Shown one piece after another: positions 33,805 to 42,733 of a stretch of 64,000 nucleotides of DNA (its first letter is position 1; the number at the start of each line of letters is the position of its first letter). The DNA is taken from positions 45,154-109,153 of the forward strand of contig DMYD01000010.1 of NCBI GenBank assembly GCA_003483745.1, in the 5' to 3' direction. This stretch comes from Roseburia sp. Its GTDB lineage: Bacteria > Bacillota > Clostridia > Lachnospirales > Lachnospiraceae. The notes beneath the pieces are model-generated. The model did no database searches. It was not told where the DNA came from and was given only the letters and a program-made list of their open reading frames with translations. Both the position numbers and the translations under genes were made by a program.

Positions 33805-35223
33805 CTATTCTGTATCCTGATTACTTGTAAAAATATTTATTTCAAACGACTCTGCAATACATGCCCTTGCTGCCTTTAGGTCTTTTAGTTCTCCCGCCGC
33901 GATCATCTGTGCAGCAAAGTTTCCGACTGCTGTTGCCTCTGTCGGCCCCGCATATACGTTTTTCCCTGCATACTCTGCCGTCAGTTCATTTAAATAATGT
34001 GCGTTTGCCCCGCCGCCGACAATCTGTATTCTGGAATAATCAATACCTGTCAGTTTTTCTATTTCCTCTGCCGTTTTTGCATAACACTTTGCAAGGCTGT
34101 GATAAATGACCGCGGCTAATTCACCAATTGTCTGCGGAATCTGTTCCCCTGCTTCTTCGCATGCCGATTTTACTTCCGCTGTCATATTTCCCGGTGCAAG
34201 AAATCTCGCATCATTGACATCTACAAAGGATCTGATCGTTTCTTTTGATGCAAGTGCACAAATTTCTCCAAATCCCATATCCGGTGCGCTTTCTTTTTTC
34301 ACTGACTGTATCATCCATAATCCCATGATATTTTTCAGATAGCGGAATCTGTAATCATAACCGCCTTCATTTGTCATGTTATGCTGCATACTGACTTTGC
34401 TGCAATCTGCCTCTTTTAACTCTGTTCCCATCAGTGACCATGTGCCGGAACTGATATAAAGTGCATGCTCCTCCTGCGTTGGAACTGCCATCACCGCAGA
34501 AGCAGTATCGTGCGTTGGCGGAAGAACTACTTTACAATCAAATCCAACCCTGTTTTGAATATCTTCCGTCAGTCTGCCTAATTCATATCCCGGATTTTGA
34601 ATTTTATGGAAAATTCTTCGAGGATATCCAAGCATATCTATCAATTCAATATCCCAATCTTTTGTCACAGGATTCACAAGCTGGGTCGTTGTCGCATTTG
34701 TATATTCCTGTACCTTTTTCCCAGTTAATAGAAAATGAAAATAATCCGGTATCATTAACATACTTTTTGCCCACTCAAGCTGCCCCGGCTGCTGCTCTTT
34801 GACTGCCATCAGCTGATAGATCGTATTGAAAATCTGTTTCTGTATTCCAGTTCTTCCGTATAAATCGTCTTCCGGTATAAACTCATATACTTTCCTGTCC
34901 ATACCTTCCGTCCGTCTGTCCCGGTACGCCACTGCATCCCCGATACGTTCATCATTTTCATCCAGCAGAACAAAATCGACTGCCCATGTATCAATACCCA
35001 TACTATATGGGATTTTTCCTACCATGGCACATTTTTTCATCCCAGTCAGAATCTCTTGAAATAACTGGTCCACATCCCATACTTTGTGACCATTTTTTTC
35101 AATCATGCCATTTGGAAAACGATATATCTCTTCCAAAACAATTTTGCCGTTCTCCAGGTGTGAAAGCATATGCCGTCCGCTTGAAGCACCGATATCCACA
35201 GCCAGATAATATTTTGTATTCAT
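33805..35223 (-). CDS. rhaB: Rhamnulokinase
   Basis: FGGY-family sugar kinase that phosphorylates L-rhamnulose. 472 residues, full length. The N-terminal phosphate-binding stretch is LAVDIGASSGRHMLSHL, the catalytic Asp lies in MGIDTWAVDFVLLD, and the C-terminal adenosine motif is RIQIVGGGANAHYLNELTAEY. It is the first gene of rhaBAD, with AAAGGAG before the ATG. The 68-bp repeat hairpin ends only about 43 bp upstream of the ATG, so a separate promoter downstream of the hairpin would be very tight; transcription may start inside or before the repeat. Confidence 0.96.
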   Translation of the reverse strand: MNTKYYLAVDIGASSGRHMLSHLENGKIVLEEIYRFPNGMIEKNGHKVWDVDQLFQEILTGMKKCAMVGKIPYSMGIDTWAVDFVLLDENDERIGDAVAYRDRRTEGMDRKVYEFIPEDDLYGRTGIQKQIFNTIYQLMAVKEQQPGQLEWAKSMLMIPDYFHFLLTGKKVQEYTNATTTQLVNPVTKDWDIELIDMLGYPRRIFHKIQNPGYELGRLTEDIQNRVGFDCKVVLPPTHDTASAVMAVPTQEEHALYISSGTWSLMGTELKEADCSKVSMQHNMTNEGGYDYRFRYLKNIMGLWMIQSVKKESAPDMGFGEICALASKETIRSFVDVNDARFLAPGNMTAEVKSACEEAGEQIPQTIGELAAVIYHSLAKCYAKTAEEIEKLTGIDYSRIQIVGGGANAHYLNELTAEYAGKNVYAGPTEATAVGNFAAQMIAAGELKDLKAARACIAESFEINIFTSNQDTE

Positions 35224-35253
35224 CCCTTACTCCTTTCCTTCTCTTTTGCTGAA

Positions 35254-35321
35254 TTTAAGATATCAAAAATAAGGACAGTTTTTTAGACTCTCATTCGACT
35301 AAAAAACTGTCCTTATTTTCT
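35254..35321. repeat. 68-bp direct repeat, copy 1 (hairpin)
   Basis: Near-identical to 48625-48692 (two mismatches in 68 bp), same orientation. The core is a perfect 21-bp stem (35266-35286 with 35299-35319; contains AAGGACAGTTTTTTAG and CTAAAAAACTGTCCTT) around a 12-nt loop. It lies between the mcp stop and rhaB start, both on the minus strand, and could act as the mcp terminator or as a rhaB leader structure. Confidence 0.85.
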
Positions 35322-35357
35322 CTTCGTAATACTTTTCGTCTTTCTTTTATTTTGTCT

Positions 35358-37091
35358 TTAAATTTGCTGAAAACTATTCAACTCTTCCAACAGATATTTC
35401 GAAGAGTCAACATTTTTTATCACTTGCTCGTGAATATTTAAAATTGAATTTGCAAGTTTGGTCACATTTTCTGTTGCATTGCTTACTCCACGCACATTTT
35501 CCTCTACTACAGCTGATATATTTGTAATGCCATCATTCATCTCTGCCATAATATTACGAAGAGACATAATATTTTTATTGAAAAGACCTGTAATAGTATC
35601 CATATGATCTGCCTTTTCATAATACATATCTGTTGCAGCCTCAAATTCAACATAATCATTCATTATCTGATTTTGTATGAAATTCATGAGATCTTGTGCA
35701 TTTGTCATCAATTGATTGACTGCCGCAATAACACGAACACTGATACCCTGAATGTCATTTGCCGTATTCTTACTGTTTTCTGCCAATTGACGAATTTCCT
35801 CTGCGACAACAGCAAATCCCTTGCCAACTTCCCCCGCTCTTGCAGCTTCGATAGAAGCATTTAATGCAAGCAAATTCGTCTCACTTGCGATCTCAAGTAT
35901 ATCGTTAGTTAAATTATTAATACTGCTGATTTGCCGACTTTCTTCAATGGATAAAGATAATGCCTGACTCTTTTCGTTAATAATATCAGAAATGTCTGTT
36001 TTCTTCTTCTCTGTCTCCTCTTTAACACCAACCGCTAATGCTTTAATATCAGAGGCAATTACAACACCTTCATTAACTTGATTTCCAACATCGTTAATTG
36101 AACTCACTATATCATTGGTGTTCCCGGTAATTCCCTCTATAGAAGATGATATTTCTTCCATACTCGCAGTAATTTCTTCCATGGTAGACGCAATATTATC
36201 TGCATTTTCATTTGAATTGTTTACTTCTTCATTCATTAATCCAAGTGAACTTTGCATTATTTCTGACTGCTTTCGTATTTTTTGCATAGCATTCTGTAAC
36301 TGAATGATAAAATTGTTAATTCCATCCGATAACTGACCAATTTCATCCCGCGAACTAACAGTAATACGCTGCGTAAGATTTCCCTGTTTCTTATTGATAC
36401 CATCAATAATATCATTTAGCTGCCGGCTGGCTTCACTTGCCGGTTTACTTACAGTCTTACTTATAACCAAAAAGACAACTACTGATACCAAAGCAAAAAA
36501 AGAAAATAGAATTTTTGTCATTATTAAATTTGTCTCAACAGCTTGATTATATTCCTTCGATAAATCAGAAATTCCCTGCTCAAGCTCCTCTGTAAGCTCC
36601 TTTTCCGTTGTTTCTCCCATATCAACCATCAGATTCTGAAAATCTACACCAAGAGCTATACCAGCCTGCACAAAATCCCCCTTGTCAACATACCCTTGTA
36701 TTATGGCAAATTGCGAAATAACCTCTGTTAAAAAATCCTCATATGTATGGATTTTATCTTTTAACTCTACATTATCGATATTTTTCAGATATTCATCCAT
36801 CTTACTCTCACTTGCCGTAATCGTCGAAATTTCCTCTGCTAGTGAACTTTCCAACTGTTGACGTAGCTCTGCATCATCATACAAACTGATAATGTTAAGA
36901 TATTTCTGACCTCGTTCCATACTTTTTTGGATAGTGAAAATCTCTGTCTGAATCGGAATATACTGTTTCGTTATCTGCAATCCAGCCTGTTTTATACTAT
37001 TCTGCGCTCTTATAGAAAACACTGTATTTAATCCAAATATCAAAACAAATATAATAATCATTAAAAAAACTTTATTTCCAATTTTTTTCAT
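35358..37091 (-). CDS. Methyl-accepting chemotaxis protein
   Basis: A 577-residue transmembrane chemoreceptor. It has an N-terminal helix (about 8-27), a helical extracytoplasmic sensor region of about 160 residues (four-helix-bundle type), a second membrane helix (about 192-212), a HAMP domain, and a long cytoplasmic coiled coil. The signalling tip that contacts CheA/CheW is conserved: ETNLLALNASIEAARAGEVG and KGFAVVAEEIRQLAENS. It is the last gene of the sugar-transport/glycosidase operon, 15 bp after the GH78-like gene, so its ligand is plausibly the imported sugar or its binding protein. It is followed by the 68-bp repeat hairpin. Confidence 0.93.
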   Translation of the reverse strand: MKKIGNKVFLMIIIFVLIFGLNTVFSIRAQNSIKQAGLQITKQYIPIQTEIFTIQKSMERGQKYLNIISLYDDAELRQQLESSLAEEISTITASESKMDEYLKNIDNVELKDKIHTYEDFLTEVISQFAIIQGYVDKGDFVQAGIALGVDFQNLMVDMGETTEKELTEELEQGISDLSKEYNQAVETNLIMTKILFSFFALVSVVVFLVISKTVSKPASEASRQLNDIIDGINKKQGNLTQRITVSSRDEIGQLSDGINNFIIQLQNAMQKIRKQSEIMQSSLGLMNEEVNNSNENADNIASTMEEITASMEEISSSIEGITGNTNDIVSSINDVGNQVNEGVVIASDIKALAVGVKEETEKKKTDISDIINEKSQALSLSIEESRQISSINNLTNDILEIASETNLLALNASIEAARAGEVGKGFAVVAEEIRQLAENSKNTANDIQGISVRVIAAVNQLMTNAQDLMNFIQNQIMNDYVEFEAATDMYYEKADHMDTITGLFNKNIMSLRNIMAEMNDGITNISAVVEENVRGVSNATENVTKLANSILNIHEQVIKNVDSSKYLLEELNSFQQI

Positions 37092-37106
37092 ACAAATACC
37101 CCACTC

Positions 37107-38591
37107 TTATTTTTCAGAATAATATTTTCGAAGAAAATAAGCAGGCGCACAACTCCAGGCATGGCAGTAACTATTAACAATAGTCCCACCATAAGGTGAT
37201 TCATCCGGATTATTTGGATTATATAACTCCCAAAACGTATCCGCACCAAGTCGTGCCATACCTCCCCAATATTTCTCCATAACACTAAGAGCCTCTGTTT
37301 TATCACCACATTTAAGTAATGCTTCTATATAATAGTGATACATATATGGGGTAATCATTTCAATTGCCTCTGTCTGTGTCGCAACATCATGTAAAATTCG
37401 AATTCCACTCTGCTCATCTACAACATCACCAAGAATCATCCATACCTGGCTTGCGTAGGAAATCTGCCTGCAATCACCACTGACAAATAGTCCTTTTTCT
37501 TCATCATAAAAATGCATCTTAGCAGCTTTTCTATAAAGTTCATAAGTTTTCATTATGCATTCTGCATCATGGTCTTTTCCGATTTCTTTTGCAATGGCAA
37601 CGGCACTTTTCATCGCATACAGCAAAACACCCTGTGCACCTGCCTGCTTATTTAATTCCAGTGACCAGTCAAGAAAACACCAGCCGAGTTTATTGCAGTC
37701 TTTTACCACACCATCATTACCGACCTGTTTCTGTGCCAATACAATCTGCATTTTTGCTGTTTCCCACAAATCTTCAAGGGCCTCACGATCCTTCGTTTCT
37801 ACATAATAATCCCACAGGGCTGCCACAAACAATAAAGAGTAATCAAACATACTGGTATCATCTACTTCCGGTTCAGGCTCTAAAAATACACATGCACCCA
37901 CCTGTCCATTTTGCATCGGTAATGCAGCAAATAAATATAAACACCCCTTTACCATATCATTCATCTGATATGTCTCATAGTTTGCCAATGCCTGTAATCG
38001 AAGATCTCCCATCCAAAGTCGCCGATCACGTTTTGGTCCATCTTCAAAAACTTTCTGCATACAATCATGCAGTGTATGGCACGCAATATGATCAATCTGC
38101 TCCAATTCTTTATGCACATTATGATATGGTTTTAACTTACTATCATCTGCAGAAGATAATGCGATTGCCATGACATCTTCAATAACCAAATTAAATTTTG
38201 AACTGATATCAAGTATATCAATTTTCACATAGCGAAACGAATAACGCCTCGGCAAAGTATACTCTCCCGGAATCAGATCAAAATGAAGTTGTTCCTGTTG
38301 TACCCACGCTGAACAGATCCATCCCTGATAATTCTCCACATTTTCTTCAAATTCTTTCAAATTCTCTGCAAAGGAAAATCTAATCCAAACCGGAGCATCT
38401 GGATGTGAATTGACATAACCCATTTTTACTTGAAGATGTCCTACCAAATGTTTCCCAAAATCAATTGTTACCGAATCGCCTTTTCCTAAAGGTTTTGAAA
38501 AAAACTGTCCCTCTTTTGGAGGAACCAGTGTCTCCTTAACTTCCGGCAATAAACTTAATGCCTTACTTAAAAATTCTAAATTTTTTTTCAT
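37107..38591 (-). CDS. GH78-like alpha-L-rhamnosidase catalytic protein
   Basis: A 494-residue cytoplasmic protein resembling the six-hairpin catalytic part of GH78 alpha-L-rhamnosidases, with a short beta-rich N-terminal domain (about 1-150). The diagnostic motif is EDGPKRDRRLWMGDLRLQAL (about 181-200), matching the conserved acidic/Arg cluster, and the second catalytic region is GADTFWELYNP (about 450). The ending NSYCHAWSCAPAYFL is also typical. It lacks the extra beta-sandwich domains of large GH78 enzymes and has no signal peptide, so it would act on imported rhamnosides, releasing rhamnose for rhaBAD. Rhamnosidase activity is inference from family. Confidence 0.8.
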   Translation of the reverse strand: MKKNLEFLSKALSLLPEVKETLVPPKEGQFFSKPLGKGDSVTIDFGKHLVGHLQVKMGYVNSHPDAPVWIRFSFAENLKEFEENVENYQGWICSAWVQQEQLHFDLIPGEYTLPRRYSFRYVKIDILDISSKFNLVIEDVMAIALSSADDSKLKPYHNVHKELEQIDHIACHTLHDCMQKVFEDGPKRDRRLWMGDLRLQALANYETYQMNDMVKGCLYLFAALPMQNGQVGACVFLEPEPEVDDTSMFDYSLLFVAALWDYYVETKDREALEDLWETAKMQIVLAQKQVGNDGVVKDCNKLGWCFLDWSLELNKQAGAQGVLLYAMKSAVAIAKEIGKDHDAECIMKTYELYRKAAKMHFYDEEKGLFVSGDCRQISYASQVWMILGDVVDEQSGIRILHDVATQTEAIEMITPYMYHYYIEALLKCGDKTEALSVMEKYWGGMARLGADTFWELYNPNNPDESPYGGTIVNSYCHAWSCAPAYFLRKYYSEK

Positions 38592-38612
38592 GTATTTGTT
38601 CTTCTCTCACTC

Positions 38613-40304
38613 TTACCATTTTAAGTATTCTTTTCCACAAAACGGATCTACCGGACTCTTGCCAGTAAAATTGCTTCTTCCCATAAGTTTTTCCATCACA
38701 CTATCAATTACATACTCACTATTGGAATAGCCATTGATAAAGGTTTTTATCATGGGTACATCCACAAGATGATATGGATTAGCAAGGCTGATAAACACAA
38801 CCGGTCTCTCAGCAGCAAACCATGGAACGTTATTTCCATTTCCCCAGAATGTATACCATGAAAGTCGGTTTGTCACTTTATTGGATGCATTTTCTACATT
38901 TCCAATATAAATGACCAGATCATAATTCTTCCGGAATGTGCCAACATCAAATTTTGCTGTTTCAAAGTTCTCCTGTTCATATACGTTAACTTCGAACCCC
39001 TCCTCAACCAATCGCTTACGAAAGCTTTCCAAAACACGCTCATTTGATGGAAACCCACCTATGATTTCCAGCAACACCTTTTTGGTCTTATGCGGATTCA
39101 ACGGTAAAATTCCATCTATATCCTTTACAAGTGTAACTGCCTTGTCTGCGCTCTTTTTAGCCCATGCAACATGCTCATCAGCCTGCAGAATACAAAGTGC
39201 ACTTTCCGAAGGCACAATTTCACACTTTGCTTTTCTGTGAAGTCCAAGCGAAGCTTTAGTTGCAAGAATTCTTGTGATTGCTTCATCTAATCGCTGTTCC
39301 GAAAGGATTCCCTGCTTGTATCCATTCAGCATATACTGATAATCTTCCTCAAGATCCTTATTAAAAAGGAACATATCACATCCTGCCTCAATCGCATAAG
39401 GAACTGCCCTTTCTCTGTTCATTGCACAGCTAAAACCTACCATGCAGGTAGAATCCGTTACAATCAGACCGTTAAATCCCAATTTTTTACGGAGCAAACC
39501 TTTTAACAATTCCGATGAAAGTGTTGCCGGTATTAATTTATTTGGAAAATCTGTATTATACGATTTTTGATATGCCGGCTGTGCAATATGTCCGACCATC
39601 ACTGTCTGTGCCCCCGCCTGAATCAAGCCGCTATATATTTTTCCATATGTCGCATCCCACTCATCACAGGAAAGATTATTTACGCTTGTAAGAATGTGCT
39701 GATCCACTTCATCGCAGCCATCCCCTGGGAAATGCTTAATTGCAACAAGAACATTTTCTTCCTTAGCTGCCCTCATGTAATTGAGACCACATGCAAGAAC
39801 ACGATCCGGATCATCCCCATATGTACGCACGTTTGTAATCGGATTTCTCCAATTTCTATCAATATCAACCACAGGTGCAAAAGCCCAGTTACAACCAACC
39901 GCTGCACCTTCACTACAGCTTACTTTTCCGAGCCGATATGCATCCTCCGTGTCTCCAGTTGCCGCAACCTGCATTTGTTTTCCGTACTGTGTTCCATCTG
40001 TTGCAATTCCGCAGCCTCCATCCTCAAGATTAGCTCCAATAAGAAGTGGGATCTTACTGTGTTCCTGCAGATAACGGTGTGTCCGCTGCATTTCCTTCGC
40101 CTCACCACAACGATACATAATTCCACCAATGTGATGTGCGAGCATGACATGTTCCAGATATTGCGGATCTCCGGAATACCCGATTGGGACAAACAACTGA
40201 CCTATTTTTTCTTCTAATGTCATTGACTTTTTTGTATTTTCAACCCATTCAATGTCTTCCCCTGAAAGGAAGAATGGATTCTTTGTTAAGTTGATCATAT
40301 TCAT
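38613..40304 (-). CDS. GH3 enzyme, NagZ-type active site (hydrolase or phosphorylase)
   Basis: A 563-residue GH3 protein with the catalytic barrel (about 15-350) and a shorter C-terminal domain. It carries the NagZ-type signature KHFPGDGCDEVDQH (K190 to H203), in which an Asp-His dyad replaces the usual acid/base Glu; the nucleophile is D284 in IVTDSTCM. NagZ-type GH3 enzymes act on beta-N-acetylglucosaminides, and some are reported to prefer phosphate to water. No signal peptide, so it works inside the cell on imported glycosides. It lies 13 bp after the ABC permease and 21 bp before the GH78-like gene. Confidence 0.87.
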   Translation of the reverse strand: MNMINLTKNPFFLSGEDIEWVENTKKSMTLEEKIGQLFVPIGYSGDPQYLEHVMLAHHIGGIMYRCGEAKEMQRTHRYLQEHSKIPLLIGANLEDGGCGIATDGTQYGKQMQVAATGDTEDAYRLGKVSCSEGAAVGCNWAFAPVVDIDRNWRNPITNVRTYGDDPDRVLACGLNYMRAAKEENVLVAIKHFPGDGCDEVDQHILTSVNNLSCDEWDATYGKIYSGLIQAGAQTVMVGHIAQPAYQKSYNTDFPNKLIPATLSSELLKGLLRKKLGFNGLIVTDSTCMVGFSCAMNRERAVPYAIEAGCDMFLFNKDLEEDYQYMLNGYKQGILSEQRLDEAITRILATKASLGLHRKAKCEIVPSESALCILQADEHVAWAKKSADKAVTLVKDIDGILPLNPHKTKKVLLEIIGGFPSNERVLESFRKRLVEEGFEVNVYEQENFETAKFDVGTFRKNYDLVIYIGNVENASNKVTNRLSWYTFWGNGNNVPWFAAERPVVFISLANPYHLVDVPMIKTFINGYSNSEYVIDSVMEKLMGRSNFTGKSPVDPFCGKEYLKW

Positions 40305-40317
40305 ACCCTCCTGCTTT

Positions 40318-41322
40318 CTATTTTCGTTTTCCGTTAAAAAGACTTACCAATAAATGTTCATTACTCAAATAAATCAAAAAGACTACAAGCAGTACTGCAT
40401 TAATGATTGCCTGCATTGATGCATTTACCTCATTGGAGAATACAGCAAATGTTGAATTAAGCATGGACATACATAAAGCAGCTAAAAGGAATCCAATTTT
40501 TTCGTTTGTAAAGCGACTGATATAGGAGCCTATGAACATTGGAAGAAACGCCGTAAACATAATGCTGATAGAGGAAAAGTTCAACTGACCACCGTTGATT
40601 GTTGTGCTTCTTGTCGCATTTAAAAATCCTACAATTCCCATCAATCCGCCACAGATCACATAACATCCAATGGCATTTGATATCTCTTTTATACCGGTAT
40701 TTACCGCAACCTTCTGACCATTTTTGAGTGCATTATAATCATATCCAAACTTTGTGTAATCAAAGATTGCTATACAGACAGCTAACACAACCACAATAAT
40801 GATTGCTGCATAAATCCAGCTTCCTGTAAAAGCTGTCATAGATGGATTCTGCACTTCCTTCATCACATAACGTCCTTCCGTGATTGTAAAAAGAATTCCC
40901 TCATAGATCAGTGTCACTCCAAGAGATGTAATGATTGGCGGCAGATGCAGCACCACATACATAAGTCCTGAAACAAGTCCAAGTAACATACCAAATAAGA
41001 TCGTCAATATCAACATCATCAATGCACTGTTACTTCCACCACCTAAAATGGAATATGTAATTTTAGCTCCTAATACAGAAGAAAGTGCTGCCATTGATCC
41101 CAAGGAAAAATCAAAACGACCACTATTTAAATTAATGGATAATGCTATTGTTGTAATCATCACAATTGCAATATATACAACAAAGTTATCAAAACCTGTC
41201 ATGTTTGAAATCATTGTTTTTCCATTGAACATGCAGATTCCCTGCAATAATACAGCCACCAGTACCGGTATTGTTAATGTACCAATTACATTCTTTACCA
41301 AATGTCTATTTTTATTTTTCAT
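40318..41322 (-). CDS. CUT2 sugar ABC transporter permease (second)
   Basis: A 334-residue RbsC/XylH-type inner membrane permease with about eight to ten helices. The cytoplasmic coupling region follows FDYTKFGYDYNALKNGQKVA. The start at 41322 follows AAAGGAGAGG; six residues upstream another ATG is less likely. It would form a heterodimer with the permease at 42734-43699. It follows the solute-binding protein gene across two strong hairpins, which could lower its expression relative to the binding protein. Confidence 0.92.
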   Translation of the reverse strand: MKNKNRHLVKNVIGTLTIPVLVAVLLQGICMFNGKTMISNMTGFDNFVVYIAIVMITTIALSINLNSGRFDFSLGSMAALSSVLGAKITYSILGGGSNSALMMLILTILFGMLLGLVSGLMYVVLHLPPIITSLGVTLIYEGILFTITEGRYVMKEVQNPSMTAFTGSWIYAAIIIVVVLAVCIAIFDYTKFGYDYNALKNGQKVAVNTGIKEISNAIGCYVICGGLMGIVGFLNATRSTTINGGQLNFSSISIMFTAFLPMFIGSYISRFTNEKIGFLLAALCMSMLNSTFAVFSNEVNASMQAIINAVLLVVFLIYLSNEHLLVSLFNGKRK

Positions 41323-41360
41323 GTTGTCCTCTCCTTTCATTTTTCAGGATATTCCATACC

Positions 41361-41429
41361 CTCTCCAAATAAATGAATTTTTAACTTTTCATTTATTTGG
41401 AGAGAGCACGGCTTCTAAATGAAGCCGTG
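41361..41429 (-). promoter_or_regulatory. Two tandem intercistronic hairpins
   Basis: A perfect 16-bp stem (41361-41376 with 41389-41404, CTCTCCAAATAAATGA and its complement) is followed by a perfect 9-bp stem CACGGCTTC/GAAGCCGTG (41407-41429). They sit directly after the binding-protein stop and before the next permease ribosome site. No T tract follows, so RNA stabilisation of the upstream message or partial attenuation fits better than full termination. Confidence 0.7.
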
Positions 41430-41448
41430 ACCTGACTGTAAAAATGAA

Positions 41449-42663
41449 TTACTTCAATGTTACAAGTTCATTGATCTCATCAAAAGTAACAGACTCACCA
41501 ATAATCTGGTCTAATGTTTCTTTATTGTAAATTGGATTATCTCCGTTATCTGACTTATAAAACTCATCAAATGTAGCCTCGTCAGTTGCAACCTGATAGT
41601 TTTGGCTGAGTGAGACTGCATTTCCCTGTTCATCACGGATTACATTTCCATTGATGGCATTTAAAACTAATGCAAATGCAGGACCTACAGAAGATGAATA
41701 TTTACCGGCAAGATAGACAAGTTTTCCATTTGTGATAGCTTCTCCATTACTCTGTGTAAAGGAATCAATATCTGAGAACTCAATACCAGCAGCATTTAAC
41801 TGCTGTGTAAAAAATGTTGTTGCCATTCCCACTGAAATAAATGCTTCCGGTTTTGCCTGAATTGCTGCATTGATCTCATCTGTTGTTGTATCACCATAGC
41901 CCTGCAGATAAGAAACAATCTGGATATCCCCAGAAATCTTAGACAAATCCACGCTCTGATCAGTAAAAATCTTGCCCACTACTTCTCCCTCTTCTGTAGC
42001 ACCATCATAGGAAAGTCCCAGACCGGAAAGTACACCCGCTACACGGTATACATGCATAGGATTTGGAATAAATGCCCCATAGATAGCAGCTGTCTTAATG
42101 CCTTTTTCCGCAAAGAACCTGCCCATTTCTACACCAGCTTCATACTCTGTATCCATGCTTGGTCCAACCTGACCAAGGAAGTACTCATTTGTCTTATATT
42201 TTTCAAACTGCTCCTGATCAAGAGTTCCAGCAGCAACCGCATAATAAATCTGATTTTCCTCACAGGTTTCAATCTGCAATGCACGATCATTACTTGAAAG
42301 AGAGATGACTGCCTGATATCCCTGTGAAGCGAATTTTTCTATAGCAGACTTCTCGCTTGCCGCATCTTTAAGTTCATCGGTATAAGTAAATGTCACACCA
42401 TACTGATTCGCAACATAATCTTCATAATAAGTACGGAACCCTAATGCTTCCTCGCCACTAACATCCTGAACTAAAACACCAATCTTAGCATTCTCTGCTG
42501 TCTTTGTCTCCTCCTTGACACTTGTATCACTCGTATCATTTGCTGTGTTGTCGCTGGCTGTATTGTCAGCTGTTTCTTTGCTGTTTCCACAACCAACCAG
42601 CATTGTCAACGATATGGCAGCAACCAGTCCAAGGCTTACCATTTTCTTCATTGTACGTTTCAT
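41449..42663 (-). CDS. Sugar ABC transporter substrate-binding lipoprotein
   Basis: A 404-residue lipoprotein. The signal peptide ends in the lipobox LVGC (Cys about residue 25), followed by a Thr/Asp/Asn-rich linker that tethers the protein outside the membrane. The mature part resembles periplasmic-binding proteins of the simple-sugar (CUT2) class: KIGVLVQDVSGEEALGFRTY and VISLSSNDRALQIETCEENQ. The ligand is probably a monosaccharide or small glycoside. It is the third gene of the transporter operon. Confidence 0.9.
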   Translation of the reverse strand: MKRTMKKMVSLGLVAAISLTMLVGCGNSKETADNTASDNTANDTSDTSVKEETKTAENAKIGVLVQDVSGEEALGFRTYYEDYVANQYGVTFTYTDELKDAASEKSAIEKFASQGYQAVISLSSNDRALQIETCEENQIYYAVAAGTLDQEQFEKYKTNEYFLGQVGPSMDTEYEAGVEMGRFFAEKGIKTAAIYGAFIPNPMHVYRVAGVLSGLGLSYDGATEEGEVVGKIFTDQSVDLSKISGDIQIVSYLQGYGDTTTDEINAAIQAKPEAFISVGMATTFFTQQLNAAGIEFSDIDSFTQSNGEAITNGKLVYLAGKYSSSVGPAFALVLNAINGNVIRDEQGNAVSLSQNYQVATDEATFDEFYKSDNGDNPIYNKETLDQIIGESVTFDEINELVTLK

Positions 42664-42733
42664 AAATTATTCCTCCCATTTCTCTTATTAAAATTTTATT
42701 TTTAACACGTTATGTGTTAAATTCATATTTCTG

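Noticed and set aside
37589..38173. Plus-strand open frame of 194 codons
   Set aside because: Antisense to the GH78-like gene; composition is a frame shadow.
39567..40217. Plus-strand open frame of 216 codons rich in Cys and His
   Set aside because: Antisense to the NagZ-type GH3 gene; no ribosome site.
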